33,058 nucleotides of DNA from Symsagittifera roscoffensis. Its lineage: Eukaryota > Xenacoelomorpha > Acoela > Convolutidae. The notes beneath the pieces are model-generated. The model was not told the origin of the DNA. It saw nothing but the letters and a program-made list of their open reading frames with translations, and did no database searches. Shown here piece after piece: positions 18,170 to 29,031 of this stretch (position 1 is its first letter; the number at the start of each line of letters is the position of its first letter). A program made the position numbers and the translations under genes. The stretch spans positions 1 to 33,058 of the forward strand of contig NW_026971204.1 of assembly GCF_963678635.1 (NCBI RefSeq), read 5' to 3'.

Positions 18170-18903
18170 CTACTCATAACACACACACACAACATCTTCT
18201 ACAGTTGTTATAGCTAGGTCTGTGTGTCTGCAGCTAAAACGACTCTGAGATCGGTTTTGAGAAAGGAGCACCCCTCTGCGGAGGCTATACTTATCTCCGC
18301 CATTTAGCTGGCGTGCAATCCAGAGACAAGGAGTTGAAAACGGATCCCTAAGATCCAATGCTCATCTCCCTCCCAGTTCTTCTTTTATTCAAGTGCCATT
18401 GTGTAAATTTGTGTATTTTCTCAAAACAACTTTTACCTGGCACTAACAAAAATAGATTGAGATCATGAAAAAGTATACAGATTATTTGAGATCGATTTGA
18501 GTTTTAAAAGAGTACGCTGATTAAAATTTAAAAAATCAGATCGATTTACAATGATTTAAAATCTACATTTAAAAAAATGATCCCATTCGATTTGGATTGA
18601 TCTTAAATCTGAGCAAAAAATTGCTCCAAATCGATTTTAAATTGATTTAAATCGATTTTTGAGCTTGATTTTTTTCTTCAAATTTTCTAATGACGTGAAA
18701 AAATTTGAAACATTTTGTTACGTGTCGTTACAAATACCACAATTGACTAAATTACCTGCACAACGTACCAAATGGCCTAAATTGCCTTGAAAACATCAAT
18801 GAGGATCGGTTTTAGAAGTTTTGACCAAAAAATTGCGCTTTTTCGGAGCGCGCTCCCATTAAAAGTAGTATATAAGGGCGCCAAAGGCGCCTTAAGAAAA
18901 ACT
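18170..18903. other. Intron upstream of exon A
   Basis: No further exon could be supported. 18200-18360 is less AT-rich and contains TGCGGAG..CTCCGC as a small stem-loop (18276-18299), of unknown meaning. 18470-18660 is a patch of degenerate ATTTAAATCGATTT words. 18878-18893 holds the palindromic AGGGCGCCAAAGGCGCCTT motif. Confidence 0.45.
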
Positions 18904-18990
18904 ATTCGATCCCCTCACCACCTAAAGGGCAGAAAAATCATGCGCCGTGGGGTCAAGCAAGGGCCCTTTTGGTTGGTGAGGGGGTCGAAT
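18904..18990. repeat. GC-rich 87-bp hairpin
   Basis: ATTCGATCCCCTCACCACC..AAAGGGC (18904-18930) pairs with GCCCTTTTGGTTGGTGAGG..GTCGAAT (18963-18990) with few mismatches, around a 32-base loop. The base composition is unlike the surroundings. It resembles the hairpin at 20158-20214 in its outer TCGACCCCC motif. Confidence 0.8.
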
Positions 18991-19090
18991 ACCTGAGGGA
19001 GCTGGCATCCCCCCGCCAAAAAATTGAAACCCCCTGGGATGGATCAACCATAAAATTTTCTTCTTCTCCCTCTATGTGCTCTACCCTGAA

Positions 19091-19877
19091 CGCCCGGGTC
19101 GAGATCCCGCTCAAAAACCGCTCAAGATATGAGCAGTTTGAGCGGCTTTTCAGCAAGATTTGAGCAGTTTGAGCGGTTTGGGCGTTTTTTTTGGAAAAAC
19201 CGCTCAAAACGCTCAAATCTTGCTTAAAAAACCGCTCAAAAACCGCTCATTTCTTGCGGTGATTTTTGAACGGTTTCTCAATAAAGAAAACCGATTAAAA
19301 CCAACAAAAAGGACTGGAAAGTAATGTGACCCCGGGTTGACCTCCATAAACCGAAAATGCTCATTTTAAATTTTCCCACATCGAAAAAGCTTATCATACA
19401 ATTGCCTGCATCAAATGTATGGAAAAATGCTACTCATACAATTTTCATACAATTTCAAAAAAAAACATTGAAAAAAGATTCAATCTAGTTTCTCCAGCTA
19501 TTTGAACCAAATATAACAGTCTGGTGATGAAAAATAACTACGTTTATTTTTTTTTTCAAAAAAAAAGGTTATCATATAATTTCCATATATGGAAATTGTA
19601 TGATAACTATTTTTTCATGAAAGGCAAGATTTTCAGAAATTGTTCAAACTTGTTTATAAACAAATTTAAATTATTTAAAAGTGCTTTTGCTCAAATTAAA
19701 GGATATTGCTCATCAAAGCGAAAGTTTAATCTTGCTTCAAAATGATAAACCGTTCGAAAACCGCTCAAACCGCTCATTTTGTTGCAAGGTTTTGAGCGTA
19801 ATTGTCTAAAAAAACCGCTCAAACCGCTCAAATCTTGCTTCAAATTAGGTGAAAAAAATCTCGACTCGGGCGCCAAA
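19091..19877. mobile_element. Composite inverted-terminal-repeat element (787 bp)
   Basis: The left end CGCCCGGGTCGAGAT (19091-19105) and the right end, the inverse of CGCCCGAGTCGAGAT (19863-19877), agree at 14 of 15 positions. The interior is CCGCTCAAA blocks, then a segment starting CCCCGGGTTGACCTCC at 19330 that resembles the ends of the 2405-3274 element, then the TTATCATA palindrome, then CCGCTCAAA blocks again. There is no transposase. No clean target duplication could be read. The right third matches window positions 1-155. Confidence 0.6.
19093..19722 (-). repeat. Right arm of the large inverted repeat
   Basis: Inverse partner of 16929-17583. The two arms lie on either side of exons A and B (loop 17584-19092, 1509 bp). 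Differences are mostly single-base changes and short indels. Confidence 0.88.
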
Positions 19878-20517
19878 GAAAGGGACTTGTAAGTTGTTTC
19901 GGTTGAACAACTTGATGGGGTCTTATCCAGTTTCCCAAACCCCTCGTTAAATTACGAAACAAAACAATACAAAAATTGTTCACACGGCGTTTTGCATGAA
20001 AAAACTAAAAATTTGTGCAACTGTTTACGCTGACTTGTTTTAAAGCAGCTTATACCATGAAACATTTTTTTAAATTGAATTTCATATAATTCATTTCAGA
20101 AAAAAAATCAAGCGGGGGGAAACTGGAAAAGAGCCAAAAATGGATATTTCTCCAGGGTTTCGACCCCCTGCCGATCCAAAGGGTCCACCTTTGGATCGGC
20201 AGGGGGGGTCGAAACCATCGAGAAACGGCGTCCGCCACTCCCCCACTCTTTTCCGAAATCTGCTACTGAATGAGTCTAAACAGTTTTCCTGGGAACGTTT
20301 TCAGAGCCGTATAAATCACGAATTAAGTGTGAGTTTAAATACCTAATATTTTACTTTATTCATTCTTAATTTTCCCAAAAAAGACCTCTTCCTTTTAGCA
20401 AACACTTAAGCAACATTACTTATTTAAGAATGCGCCCCGGTACAAAAGAAAGTTCCTAGATTTCATATAACTTTAGAGAAAATGCCATATTCTACATGAA
20501 GGCTTTCAATTTAGCTG
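19878..20517. other. AT-rich sequence with one hairpin, no gene seen
   Basis: Apart from the hairpin at 20158-20214 nothing is recognised. The 62- and 68-codon ORFs across the hairpin are by-products of it. Confidence 0.45.
20158..20214. repeat. GC-rich 57-bp hairpin
   Basis: TTTCGACCCCCTGCCGATCC (from 20158) and its inverse to 20214 form ~24 bp of near-perfect stem with only two extra G in the right arm. The loop is about 5 bases (GTCCA). Confidence 0.85.
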
Positions 20518-20550
20518 AGGGGGTTAGGGTTAGGGTTGGAGTTAGGGTTT
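20518..20550. repeat. Short TTAGGG-like run
   Basis: GGGTTAGGGTTAGGGTTGG followed by another TTAGGG. About three imperfect telomere-type units; too short to mean more than a simple repeat. Confidence 0.6.
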
Positions 20551-20564
20551 ACACTCTAGAGCAG

Positions 20565-20841
20565 TACCAAATCATTTTGACGAGTTGATATACTACTTAC
20601 CCAACCCGTTGAATCACGACACTCTCTATCGAGGATTAGGATAACCTCACGAAAACCGTAAGAACTAACAGTTCAAGAAATAGAAACTGACACCCGGATT
20701 TTGCATCAATCATCTAACACTTATGTTAAGAGATATTTTGGGAAACAAGCAAACAATAATTCTTTTTGATTGTTTATTTAAAGACGCAAGATACGATATC
20801 TTAATTATACCACAGAGACAAAAAGTAAGACATAATAGATC
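20565..20841 (+). mobile_element. Left part of second retroelement family, once-coding
   Basis: An ORF of 82 codons starts at 20723 (MLRDILGNKQTIILF) and runs into copy 1. It is related to the minus-strand relic at 14835-15150, which supports a former coding role. The role is unknown; position suggests terminal or leader sequence of the array's element. This segment is absent before copies 2 and 3. Confidence 0.5.
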
Positions 20842-21592
20842 GAAAAAGCAAACAAAAAAGAAGGTAATACTTTCAAACAAAAAGCGGATAATAAATTCAA
20901 ATTTTTCCAGAACTCGAAACGCTGTTTCGGAATTTGACTCAACAGCAATAGAAAAACATCAACGATTTTGAGACCTACTACACGACGTAAAAAATCATTA
21001 GACTAACAAAATATTTTTCGAAATCAGAAGCCACAGCAGCATCATCCATAAAACGCAAACGTAGAAAAAAAAATTACAATTTCGCAAACCGGTAAGATTA
21101 TACAATTGAAACAAACCCATAAGACTTATTAAAATGTGTCATTAACCGTAATACCACAAAAAAAACTTTTTCAAAAAGACGACAACTTTGACGAAAAACT
21201 TTTTTTTTTCTTAATTGACCCAAAAGTGAGTCGTCAAGAGGACAAGTACAATTTTGTCACCACTTAATCATAAATTGTTTCCAATAGGAAATAGTACATG
21301 TAAGCTAGAATTCCCAGAAGTAAAAATCAGAAGACAAGTACTAGATCACTATCTATAAGGTATAGCTAAAATAACCTCACACTATGGTATTTTCAGGATC
21401 GAAATTCTACCAGCGAAATCATCCAATCAACCATCACACCGATTGCAAACAGATGACATAGAACTAGATTTTCCGAAAGTTTTTATAGAATATATTTAAA
21501 AAAATATGTAACAGCAAAAACTGAAAAAGCAAAATCGATCTTCAAGAATGATGTTTTTCCATCATTTTGGTTACGTTTGAATAAAAAAGCAA

Positions 21593-22094
21593 ATGGTATC
21601 TCAAGTGCAGGAATCTCAAGTGCTAAAAATGGCATCTCAAGTGCAGGATTTGCAGCAAACCATCTCAGTACATAAAAATTATTTTAAAAAAATCCCATTA
21701 ACAACCGATACCCCACCTCTAAATTACAACACAGTTTTTAAAAATAGAACAAGCAACAACAGTCTAAATTCAACATTCATAAATACGCAAAAACATTTGA
21801 ATAGAACTACGAACCTGAAACAACAAGATAGCAAAAAACAATCACGTTTTTTAAAAGAAAAAAGTTTTGAAACAAATTCCACAACAACACAGCAAAGTAT
21901 TACAACACCAGCCAATAATTACAATACCACATAACAAGAACAAAACTCAGTTTCAATCAACAACCATACAGTCAACAGTTAAACTATCAGTCGTTCCAAA
22001 ATACTCACACATGGATTATCAAATATTTAGACAAATGACTAAAAAGCGCCCAGTTAACAAATCAAAACAAACAAAAGGCAACAACAAACCATGA
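21593..22094 (+). pseudogene. Gln/Asn/Thr-rich reading remnant, copy 1
   Basis: Two overlapping open frames are present, 21593-21934 (MVSQVQESQVLKMASQVQDL) and 21867-22094. They encode low-complexity, Asn/Thr/Gln-rich sequence. The same text is at 25267-25753 in copy 2 and, diverged, at ~32040-32500 in copy 3. The frame changes between the two pieces in copies 1 and 2, while copy 3 has its own breaks. It lies before the gag part and may be a 5' ORF or the N-terminus of Gag. No domain is recognised. Confidence 0.5.
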
Positions 22095-22470
22095 TTAAGG
22101 TTTTTTTTACAAAAAGAAATCAGCACTCGAATGGCACGACCACTTCCTACAAAACAAAAGCAATCTCAAGAACATCATTACAGTCAGCAAGTTGCTAAAA
22201 ATCCATTATCTTAATCTGTAAATTTTATTGATAAGAGAAAATCTGAGACAAACCGCACTGATAACTATCCATTTTTTTTGACAAAACAAAAATAACAAAA
22301 AAGACAAATCACAAGAAACCAACCATACTAGTCAGAAAATGAAGATTATTTTCACCGAAACCAACAACAGTATAAAATTAACCAACATAAACACCAATGT
22401 AAGGATACAGACCAACCAGATGCTATTTATCAATCAGATGCTTTTTAACCCTACATGAATCCACAAGGAC

Positions 22471-22900
22471 AAAAAGAAAAAGTTAGGACAATTCCACTTT
22501 TTTTATAAAGCCCAATAAAAAATTTTCAGCCACCAGTCCAACTTTCAGCCATCAGATTTTCATTTGATTCAGGAGCAGAATCAAATTTTTTTAACGTTCA
22601 TACATGGATTGAAAATCAATCAGCACACCGCGAATTTCCCTTTTCCAAAAATTCAAGTAAACTAGACACAGCACAAGGCACAACTTAAACAAACTATGGC
22701 AAAATTAGATTATTCCGATACCAACACAAACGATGGAACAAAATAATTTTCTTATAGAATCCTTGAAGCAACTATTTCACTTAACATACATTAAAAACAA
22801 CATAATAAGAAAAATAATTTTTACAAAATATATACCAACAGTTAATCTTCTAATTAGTAATTTACAAATCGAAGATAAATACACAGAAGCAAAGAAAACC
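22471..22900 (+). pseudogene. Aspartic protease remnant, copy 1
   Basis: RFSFDSGAESNFFNVHTW contains the DSG active-site triad (22566-22574), in the retropepsin style. The readable frame continues downstream as MEQNNFLIESLKQL (~22736), probably the protease-RT connector. Near 22900 copy 1 reads CCTAAGACACA where copy 2 reads CCTTCTTAACA; this introduces a stop and copies a word found 25 bases downstream. Confidence 0.65.
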
Positions 22901-23368
22901 TAAGACACATTTTTCTAAAAAACCTAAGACACAGCCCCGTTCTTTTAAAAATTTTACCCCCTTCACAACCAACAACGAACACATTTAAAACCAGTATCTG
23001 GACATGCATAGGTTTCTCAATCACCAATTTCATTAAAACAAAAATGATCAAATTACACAACAGCTGTTTATGTCTGACCTTAAATTCAGATGATTTCACA
23101 AATTCTTTAGTTTAACAAAATCGTATTTAAGTTATGCAAAAAAAACACAAACAAAGGCGCAAACAGAACATTGTGCCCACCATTTATAGTAAACAAAAAA
23201 TTAAAACTACTATAAATTTGTCAATCTTCAATACTGAACGAAGAATTATCTATTGAAATTGTCATAAAAGAATCGAAGCGACACAAATATTACACTACTA
23301 AAACTTCTGATTTTAAGCCTACATTTAAAACTTCGAACTTCAAAACTAAACTACAACATCTTTTAACA

Positions 23369-24434
23369 ATGTTTAACTTCCAATACTCCAAAATATATCA
23401 GCAAGAGTTTGAACAATTTGCAGATGTATTATTAAAACTTCCTATGGTATTTGTAACATCTAAAACTTATCTTGGAAACTCTCTGGTTGATGAACCAAAA
23501 TGCAATCGGCCCAGAGAGCCAAAACAAATAAAACTCACAAAAGTAAACGGAAATAAAAATTAAACAACAGCAGACATGAGCAGTGCGTATAACAAAATGC
23601 CACTACTTGAACAACCACGCCGCCTAACATAATTTATTATTCGGATCAACAGTTTCAATTTAATGGATTACTCCATGGCATCTCAACAGGACCAACACCC
23701 TTTTTGCGTATATGAGTAAACTCTTTAGACCACTTGTCTCAAGTAAAACTGTTATCACTAATTTAGACGACGTTTTCTTAAAATCACAAACAAAACCAGA
23801 AATATTCAAAGTTTTAGATTCATATCATCAAACTTTGCTAAAAGAAAGTATGAAAGCAGCTCCAGATAAATCACAGTGAATCCTTACCCGTACAAAATTT
23901 CTCGGACATATCATCAAAAGAAATACAATACCACCCTCAAAAATCAAAATAGATCTAACTTTAAGACTCCAACCACCATCTAACAAAAAGAACATGCAAT
24001 AATTCCTTGGAATGTTAAATGGTTTGAGTGAATATGTTTAAAATATGCAGTTTTATTTTCGAAAATTTCATAAAATACTAGGTCAACAGAACAATTTTGA
24101 ATGGAACCCAGAACATCAAAAACAATTTAATGGAATAAAAACATTTTTCACAGAACAAATCATCCACTTTTGGATTTGGCGCAGCGTTTTTACAACAACA
24201 TTAAGGCACTTATCAATTGAACTTAATATCAGCAAATTCACACAAACAGAACTAAGGTTTTCTATACTTACGAGGAATGTACAGCTGTGGAATAGTTTTT
24301 TAACAGAACATAAATTTTTAGTCTTTGGATCAAAACATCCAATAGTTTTTTTCACCGATCAAAACACATTATATTTCTCTTTAAACAAAAAAATAAACCT
24401 AACCATAGAGCAAATTTATTCCAATTCATTTTAA
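23369..24434 (+). pseudogene. RT and RNase H remnants, copy 1
   Basis: In several frames one can read QEFEQFADVLLKLP, the first RT Asp in TTADMSSAYNKMPL (Asp codon 23573), GLLHGISTG, the catalytic pair as NLDDVFLKS (Asp codons 23766 and 23769, Tyr replaced by Asn), MKAAPDKS, TKFLGHII, LQPPSNKK and FLGMLNGLSEYV. This is a clear Ty3/gypsy RT. RNase H follows as FGFGAAFLQQH and a SKHPIVFFTDQN block. The segment with the first catalytic Asp is missing just before FGFGAAFL. Frameshifts and stops are numerous, so it is inactive. Confidence 0.85.
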
Positions 24435-25266
24435 TGAAAATTCTAAACTTTGGACAGCATGCACTTTGGACTGCAGGCAAAAATCTTGCTTTATCCGACA
24501 CGAAAATGCAAACAAAAAAGAAGATAATACTTTCAAACAAAAAGCGGATAATAAATTCAATTTTTTCCAGAACTCGAAACGCTGTTTCGGAATTTGACTC
24601 AACAGCAATAGAAAAACATCAACGATTTTGAGACCTACTACACGACGTAGAAAATCATTAGACTAACAAGATATTTTTCGAAATCAGAAGCCACAGCAGC
24701 ATCATCCATAAAACGCAAACGTAGAACAAAAAAATTACAAATTCGCAAACCGGTAAGATTATACAATTGAAACAAACCCATAAGACTTATTAAAATGTGT
24801 CAATAACCGTAATACCACAAAAAAAAACTTTTTCAATAAGACGACAACTTTGACGAAAAACTATCTTTTTTTTCTTAATTGACCCAAAAGTGAGTCGTCA
24901 AGAGGACAAGTACAACTTTGTCACCACTTAATCATAAATTGTTTCCAATAGGAAATAGTACATGTAAGCTAGAATTCCCAGAAGTAAAAATCAGAAGACA
25001 AGTACTAGATCACTATCTATAAGGTATAGCTAAAATAACCTCACACTATGGTATTTTCATGATCGAAATTCTACCAGCGAAATCATCCAATCAACCATCA
25101 CACCGATTGCAAACAGATGACAGATGACTAGATTTTCCGAAAGTTTTTATAGAATATATTAAAAATATGTAACAGCAGAAACTGAAAAAGCAAAATCAAT
25201 CTTCGAGAATGATGTTTTTTCCATTATTTTGGTTACGTTTGAATATAAAAGCAAATGGTATATTAA

Positions 25267-25753
25267 GTGCAGGAATCTCAAGTGCTAAAAATGGCATCTC
25301 AAGTGCACGATTTGCAGCAAACCATCTCAGTACATAAAAATTATTTAAAAAAAATCCCATTAACAACCGATACCCCACCTCTAAATTACAACACAGTTTT
25401 TAAAAATAGAACCAGCAACAACAGTCTAAATTCAACGTTCATAAATACGCAAAAACATTTGAATAGAACTACGAACCTGAAACAACAAGATAGCAAAAAA
25501 CAATCACATTTAAAAAAAAAATGTTTTGAAACAAATTCCACAACAACACAGCAAATTATTACAACACCAGCCAATAATTACAATACCACATAACAAGAAC
25601 AAAACTCAGTTTCCATCAACAACCATACAGTCAACAGTTAAACTATCAGTCGTTCCAAAATACTCACACATGGATTATCAAATATTTAGACAAATGAGTA
25701 AAAAGCGCCCAGCTAACAAATCAAAACAAACAAAAGGCAACAACAAACCATGA
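25267..25753 (+). pseudogene. Gln/Asn/Thr-rich reading remnant, copy 2
   Basis: Near-identical partner of 21593-22094, with a few indels in A-runs (for example the Lys-rich tract at 25507-25520). Same frame break as copy 1. Confidence 0.5.
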
Positions 25754-26129
25754 TTAAGGTTTTTTTTACAAAAAGAAATCAGCACTCGAATGGCACGACC
25801 ACTTCTTACAAAACAAAAACAATCTCAAGAACATCATTATAGTCAGCAAGTTGCTAAAAATCCATTATCTTAATCTGTAAATTTTATTGATAAGAGAAAA
25901 TCTGAGACAAACCGCACTGATAACTATCCATTTTTTTTGACAAAACAAAAATAACAAAAAAGACAAATCACAAGAAACCAACCATACTAGTCAGAAAATG
26001 AAGATTATTTTCACCGAAACCAACAACAGTATAAAATTAACCAACAAAAACACCAATGTAAGGATACAGACCAACCAGATGATATTTATCAATCAGATGC
26101 TTTTTAACCCTACATGAATCCACAAGGAC

Positions 26130-26957
26130 CACGACAAACCACAACATCAAAACTTTGCAAGACAAAATTTTGTGCAATCAGATAATAACGTGCAACCACA
26201 TCACCACATGAATATTCGAGGCTATCAACCCAATTCAATGAGAAATAAAGTTCCACTAGCTTATCATTTACAACAACATGATGTCAGCAAAAACCAACTC
26301 ACAAACTTTACACAAATGCCAAATACATCAGAACGACTATGAATCCATACCTCATGGGTAGATCATCTGTAAAATCCAACAAACCACTTATGGTTTTTAC
26401 AGGAAGAGACCCTGGATGCTCAGTTGAAGATTGTATAAACGCTTTCACACCAAACCTGATTTGAGATAAAGGCAAGAACCCAACCCAGCCCTGCACCACT
26501 TCATCAAAGTTTGATTCATACCCGTACAGCATTTGTACAAACAAAACTCGGAGGTTCAGCTCAAGAATGGTTTTCAGTCATCCTCATATTTCAAGTATGT
26601 TTGAATCAAAGAGTTCTATGCAATGAAATTTGCAGACTTCCAAGGAAACTATAAAACAACTCACTGTAAGAATAGATGCTCTCAATTTAAAACAAACAGC
26701 AATAAAAAAAGCACCGTACCATCATTAATTCGAGAAACAGAATTATATTTCCGCAGTTTCCTAGACAAACTAGAACAAGCAGAAATCGTAATGAAATTAA
26801 AAGAAACAGAAAACTTGAAATTTCAAAAGGTAACATTTGTTCAGACAATTACTTCTCTTATAAATGACATCAAAGACTGCGATTATGATTTAGCAGTAAA
26901 AAACCTCTCAAATCCTAAATATCTAGAAAAAGAAGCCAAATTTTGAAGAAAAACACT
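26130..26957 (+). pseudogene. gag: gag capsid remnant, copy 2
   Basis: Readable pieces are FTQMPNTSERL (~26310), GGSAQEWFSV (~26550), which fits the Ala-x-x-Trp-Phe signature of Ty3-type capsids, and a charged helix LDKLEQAEIVMKLKETENLK (~26761-26820) in the 107-codon ORF 26623-26946. Stops and shifts separate them. This block is missing from copy 1, and its first ~150 bp appear again at the window end in copy 3. Confidence 0.65.
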
Positions 26958-26969
26958 TTTTCAAAAAAT

Positions 26970-27413
26970 GGTGTAATAATTGCCGTAGAAACGGAAACAG
27001 CATTGACGAATTCAGACAAAAACAACAAGATTAATCAAATCGGCCATCAAACTATACAGAACCAAATAATTCTTTTTACCAAAACATGAAAAAAGACCAT
27101 GGTTCACCAAATGAAAACTATCTGAGCAATAAAAGTTAAGGAAAACCTCTCTATCTAAGTATAGTAAAAGCAAACTACAATCACCAAAAAAGTGGTGTAA
27201 TAATTGCCGTAGAAACGGAGATAGCATTGACGAACTCAGACAAAAACAACAAGACTAATCAAATCGGCCATCAAACTACACAGAACCAAATAAATATTTT
27301 TACTAAAACATGAAACAAGACCATGGTTTACCAAATGAACACTACCTGAGTAAAAAAATATTAGGGAAAACTTCTTTATCTAAGTATGGTAAAAGCAAAC
27401 CACAATCACCATA
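26970..27413 (+). repeat. 224-bp tandem duplication carrying a decayed zinc knuckle
   Basis: GGTGTAATAATTGCCG starts at 26970 and again at 27194, and the two units stay similar to ~27410. Each encodes WCNNCRRNG-x-SIDE-x-RQKQQ. The C-x2-C pair of a CCHC knuckle is kept, but His is replaced by Asn or Asp and the last Cys by Phe or Leu. The duplication is specific to the gag 3' region of copy 2. Confidence 0.8.
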
Positions 27414-28133
27414 CTCCAACAAGTTTCCCGAACGATCCTAATTTAGACAAAATTACAAAAAATTTCACTAAACAGTTTTTTTGATCAATCAGTCAGAATA
27501 ATCATAACAGGAAAAATTATTCAATCATCCCTAATAGAAGTCAATGTTCTAGTTTTTATAAAAATCTATCATATTCAAATAATTAAAACCAAAAATACTC
27601 AAACGATCGATCAAGAAACTCTTCAAACAATCGCAAAGAAAATTATCAAATAACAGACCATATAATAAAATTTATAACAAGAGAACTCGATCTAGATATA
27701 ATAGACCTAGAATTAATAGCTATCAACATAGATCAAGAAATTATTCTCAATCACCACATCAAAGTATTTAATAAAATCAAGATAGACAAAATCATAACTA
27801 TAGATGTAATACACCTAAACATCAACGACAAATAAATTAGGTACAAACTACAAGTGAAATAACTCCAGACCCACCAGGAAAAGATCAAAGCACTGTAAAG
27901 CACAGATGATCAAATTGAAAACGAAAATACATTTGTTATTATTATGTTAAAAATAGAAAACGAAATTGAAATCCCAATCGACTCTCACCATTGATTTAAC
28001 GAAAATCCAAACTCAAATTTTAACGAATCTAGATCTGATCAAACAATCAAATTAAATTATATTCCACATATGGTTGAAAATCAAACAAACATGAAAACAG
28101 TATAAAAAAGTACAGCATCAAAAACAACCCCAC
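27414..28133 (+). pseudogene. gag C-terminal / spacer remnant, copy 2
   Basis: Arg/Ser/Asn-rich then Ile/Asp-rich text follows the knuckle repeats, with many stops. A nearly open stretch (~27945-28133) reads MLKIENEIEIPIDSHH and leads into the protease. No domain is recognised. Confidence 0.4.
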
Positions 28134-28581
28134 AAAAAGAAAAAGTTAGGACAATTCCACTTCTTTTATAGAGCCCAATAAAAAATTTTCAGCCACCAGT
28201 CCAACTTTCAGCCATCAGATTTTCATTTGATTCAGGAGCAGAATCAAATTTTTTTAACGTTCATACATGGATTGAAAATCAATCAGCACACCGCGAATTT
28301 CCCTTTTCCAAAAATTCAAGTAAACTAGACACAGCACAAGGCACAACTTAAACAAACTATGGCAAAATTAGATTATTCCGATACCAACACACACGATGGA
28401 ACAAAATAAACTTCTTATAGAATCCTTGAAGCAACTATTTCACTTAACATACATTAAAAACAACATAATAAGAAAAATAATTTTTACAAAATATATACCA
28501 ACAGTTAATCTTCTAATTAGTAATTTACAAATCGAAGATAAATACACAGAAGCAAAGAAAACCTTCTTAACATTTTTCTAA
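28134..28581 (+). pseudogene. Aspartic protease remnant, copy 2
   Basis: The DSG triad is at 28229-28237 in FSFDSGAESNFF. Connector ORF 28396-28581 (MEQNKLLIESLKQL ... KKTFLTFF) is intact where copy 1 is interrupted. Confidence 0.65.
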
Positions 28582-29031
28582 AAAACCTAAGACACAGCCC
28601 CGTTCTTTTAAAAATTTTACCCCCTTCACAACCAACAACGAACACATTTAAAACCAGTATCTGGACATGCATAGGTTTCTCAATCACCAATTTCATTAAA
28701 ACAAAAATGATCAAATTACACAACAGCTGTTTATGTCTGACCTTAAATTCAGATGATTTCACAAATTCTTTAGTTTAACAAAATCGTATATAAGTTATGC
28801 AAAAAAAACACAAACAAAGGCGCAAACAGAACATTGTGCCCACCATTTATAGTAAACAAAAAATTAAAACTACTATAAATTTGTCAATCTTCAATACTGA
28901 ACGAAGAATTATCTATTGAAATTGTCATAAAAGAATCGAAGCGACACAAATATTACACTACTAAAACTTCTGATTTTAAGCCTACATTTAAAACTTCGAA
29001 CTTCAAAACTAAACTACAACATCTTTTAACA

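Larger units (their letters stand above)
20842..24502 (+). mobile_element. Degenerate Ty3/gypsy-like element, copy 1 (gag deleted)
   Basis: Copy 1 matches copy 2 almost base for base in two blocks: 20842-22470 with ~24501-26129, and 22471-24502 with ~28134-30166. The ~2.0 kb between them in copy 2 is missing. It starts with a CGAAAA..GCAAAC junction and stops inside the RNase H/linker boundary at ACACG, where copy 2 begins. It carries a long A-rich leader, Gln/Asn/Thr-rich remnants, protease, RT and RNase H remnants. Copies 1 and 2 share stop codons, so duplication followed inactivation. Confidence 0.82.

Noticed and set aside
17982-18213. Two overlapping plus-strand ORFs
   Set aside because: They are shadows of minus-strand exon A; His/Thr repeats come from CACACA sequence.
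18276-18299. Spliced-leader or snRNA-like stem-loop
   Set aside because: It has only a six-base stem. I find no Sm site, promoter element or match to the conserved snRNA ends I know.
20518-20550. Interstitial telomere or chromosome fusion point
   Set aside because: Only about three imperfect TTAGGG units.
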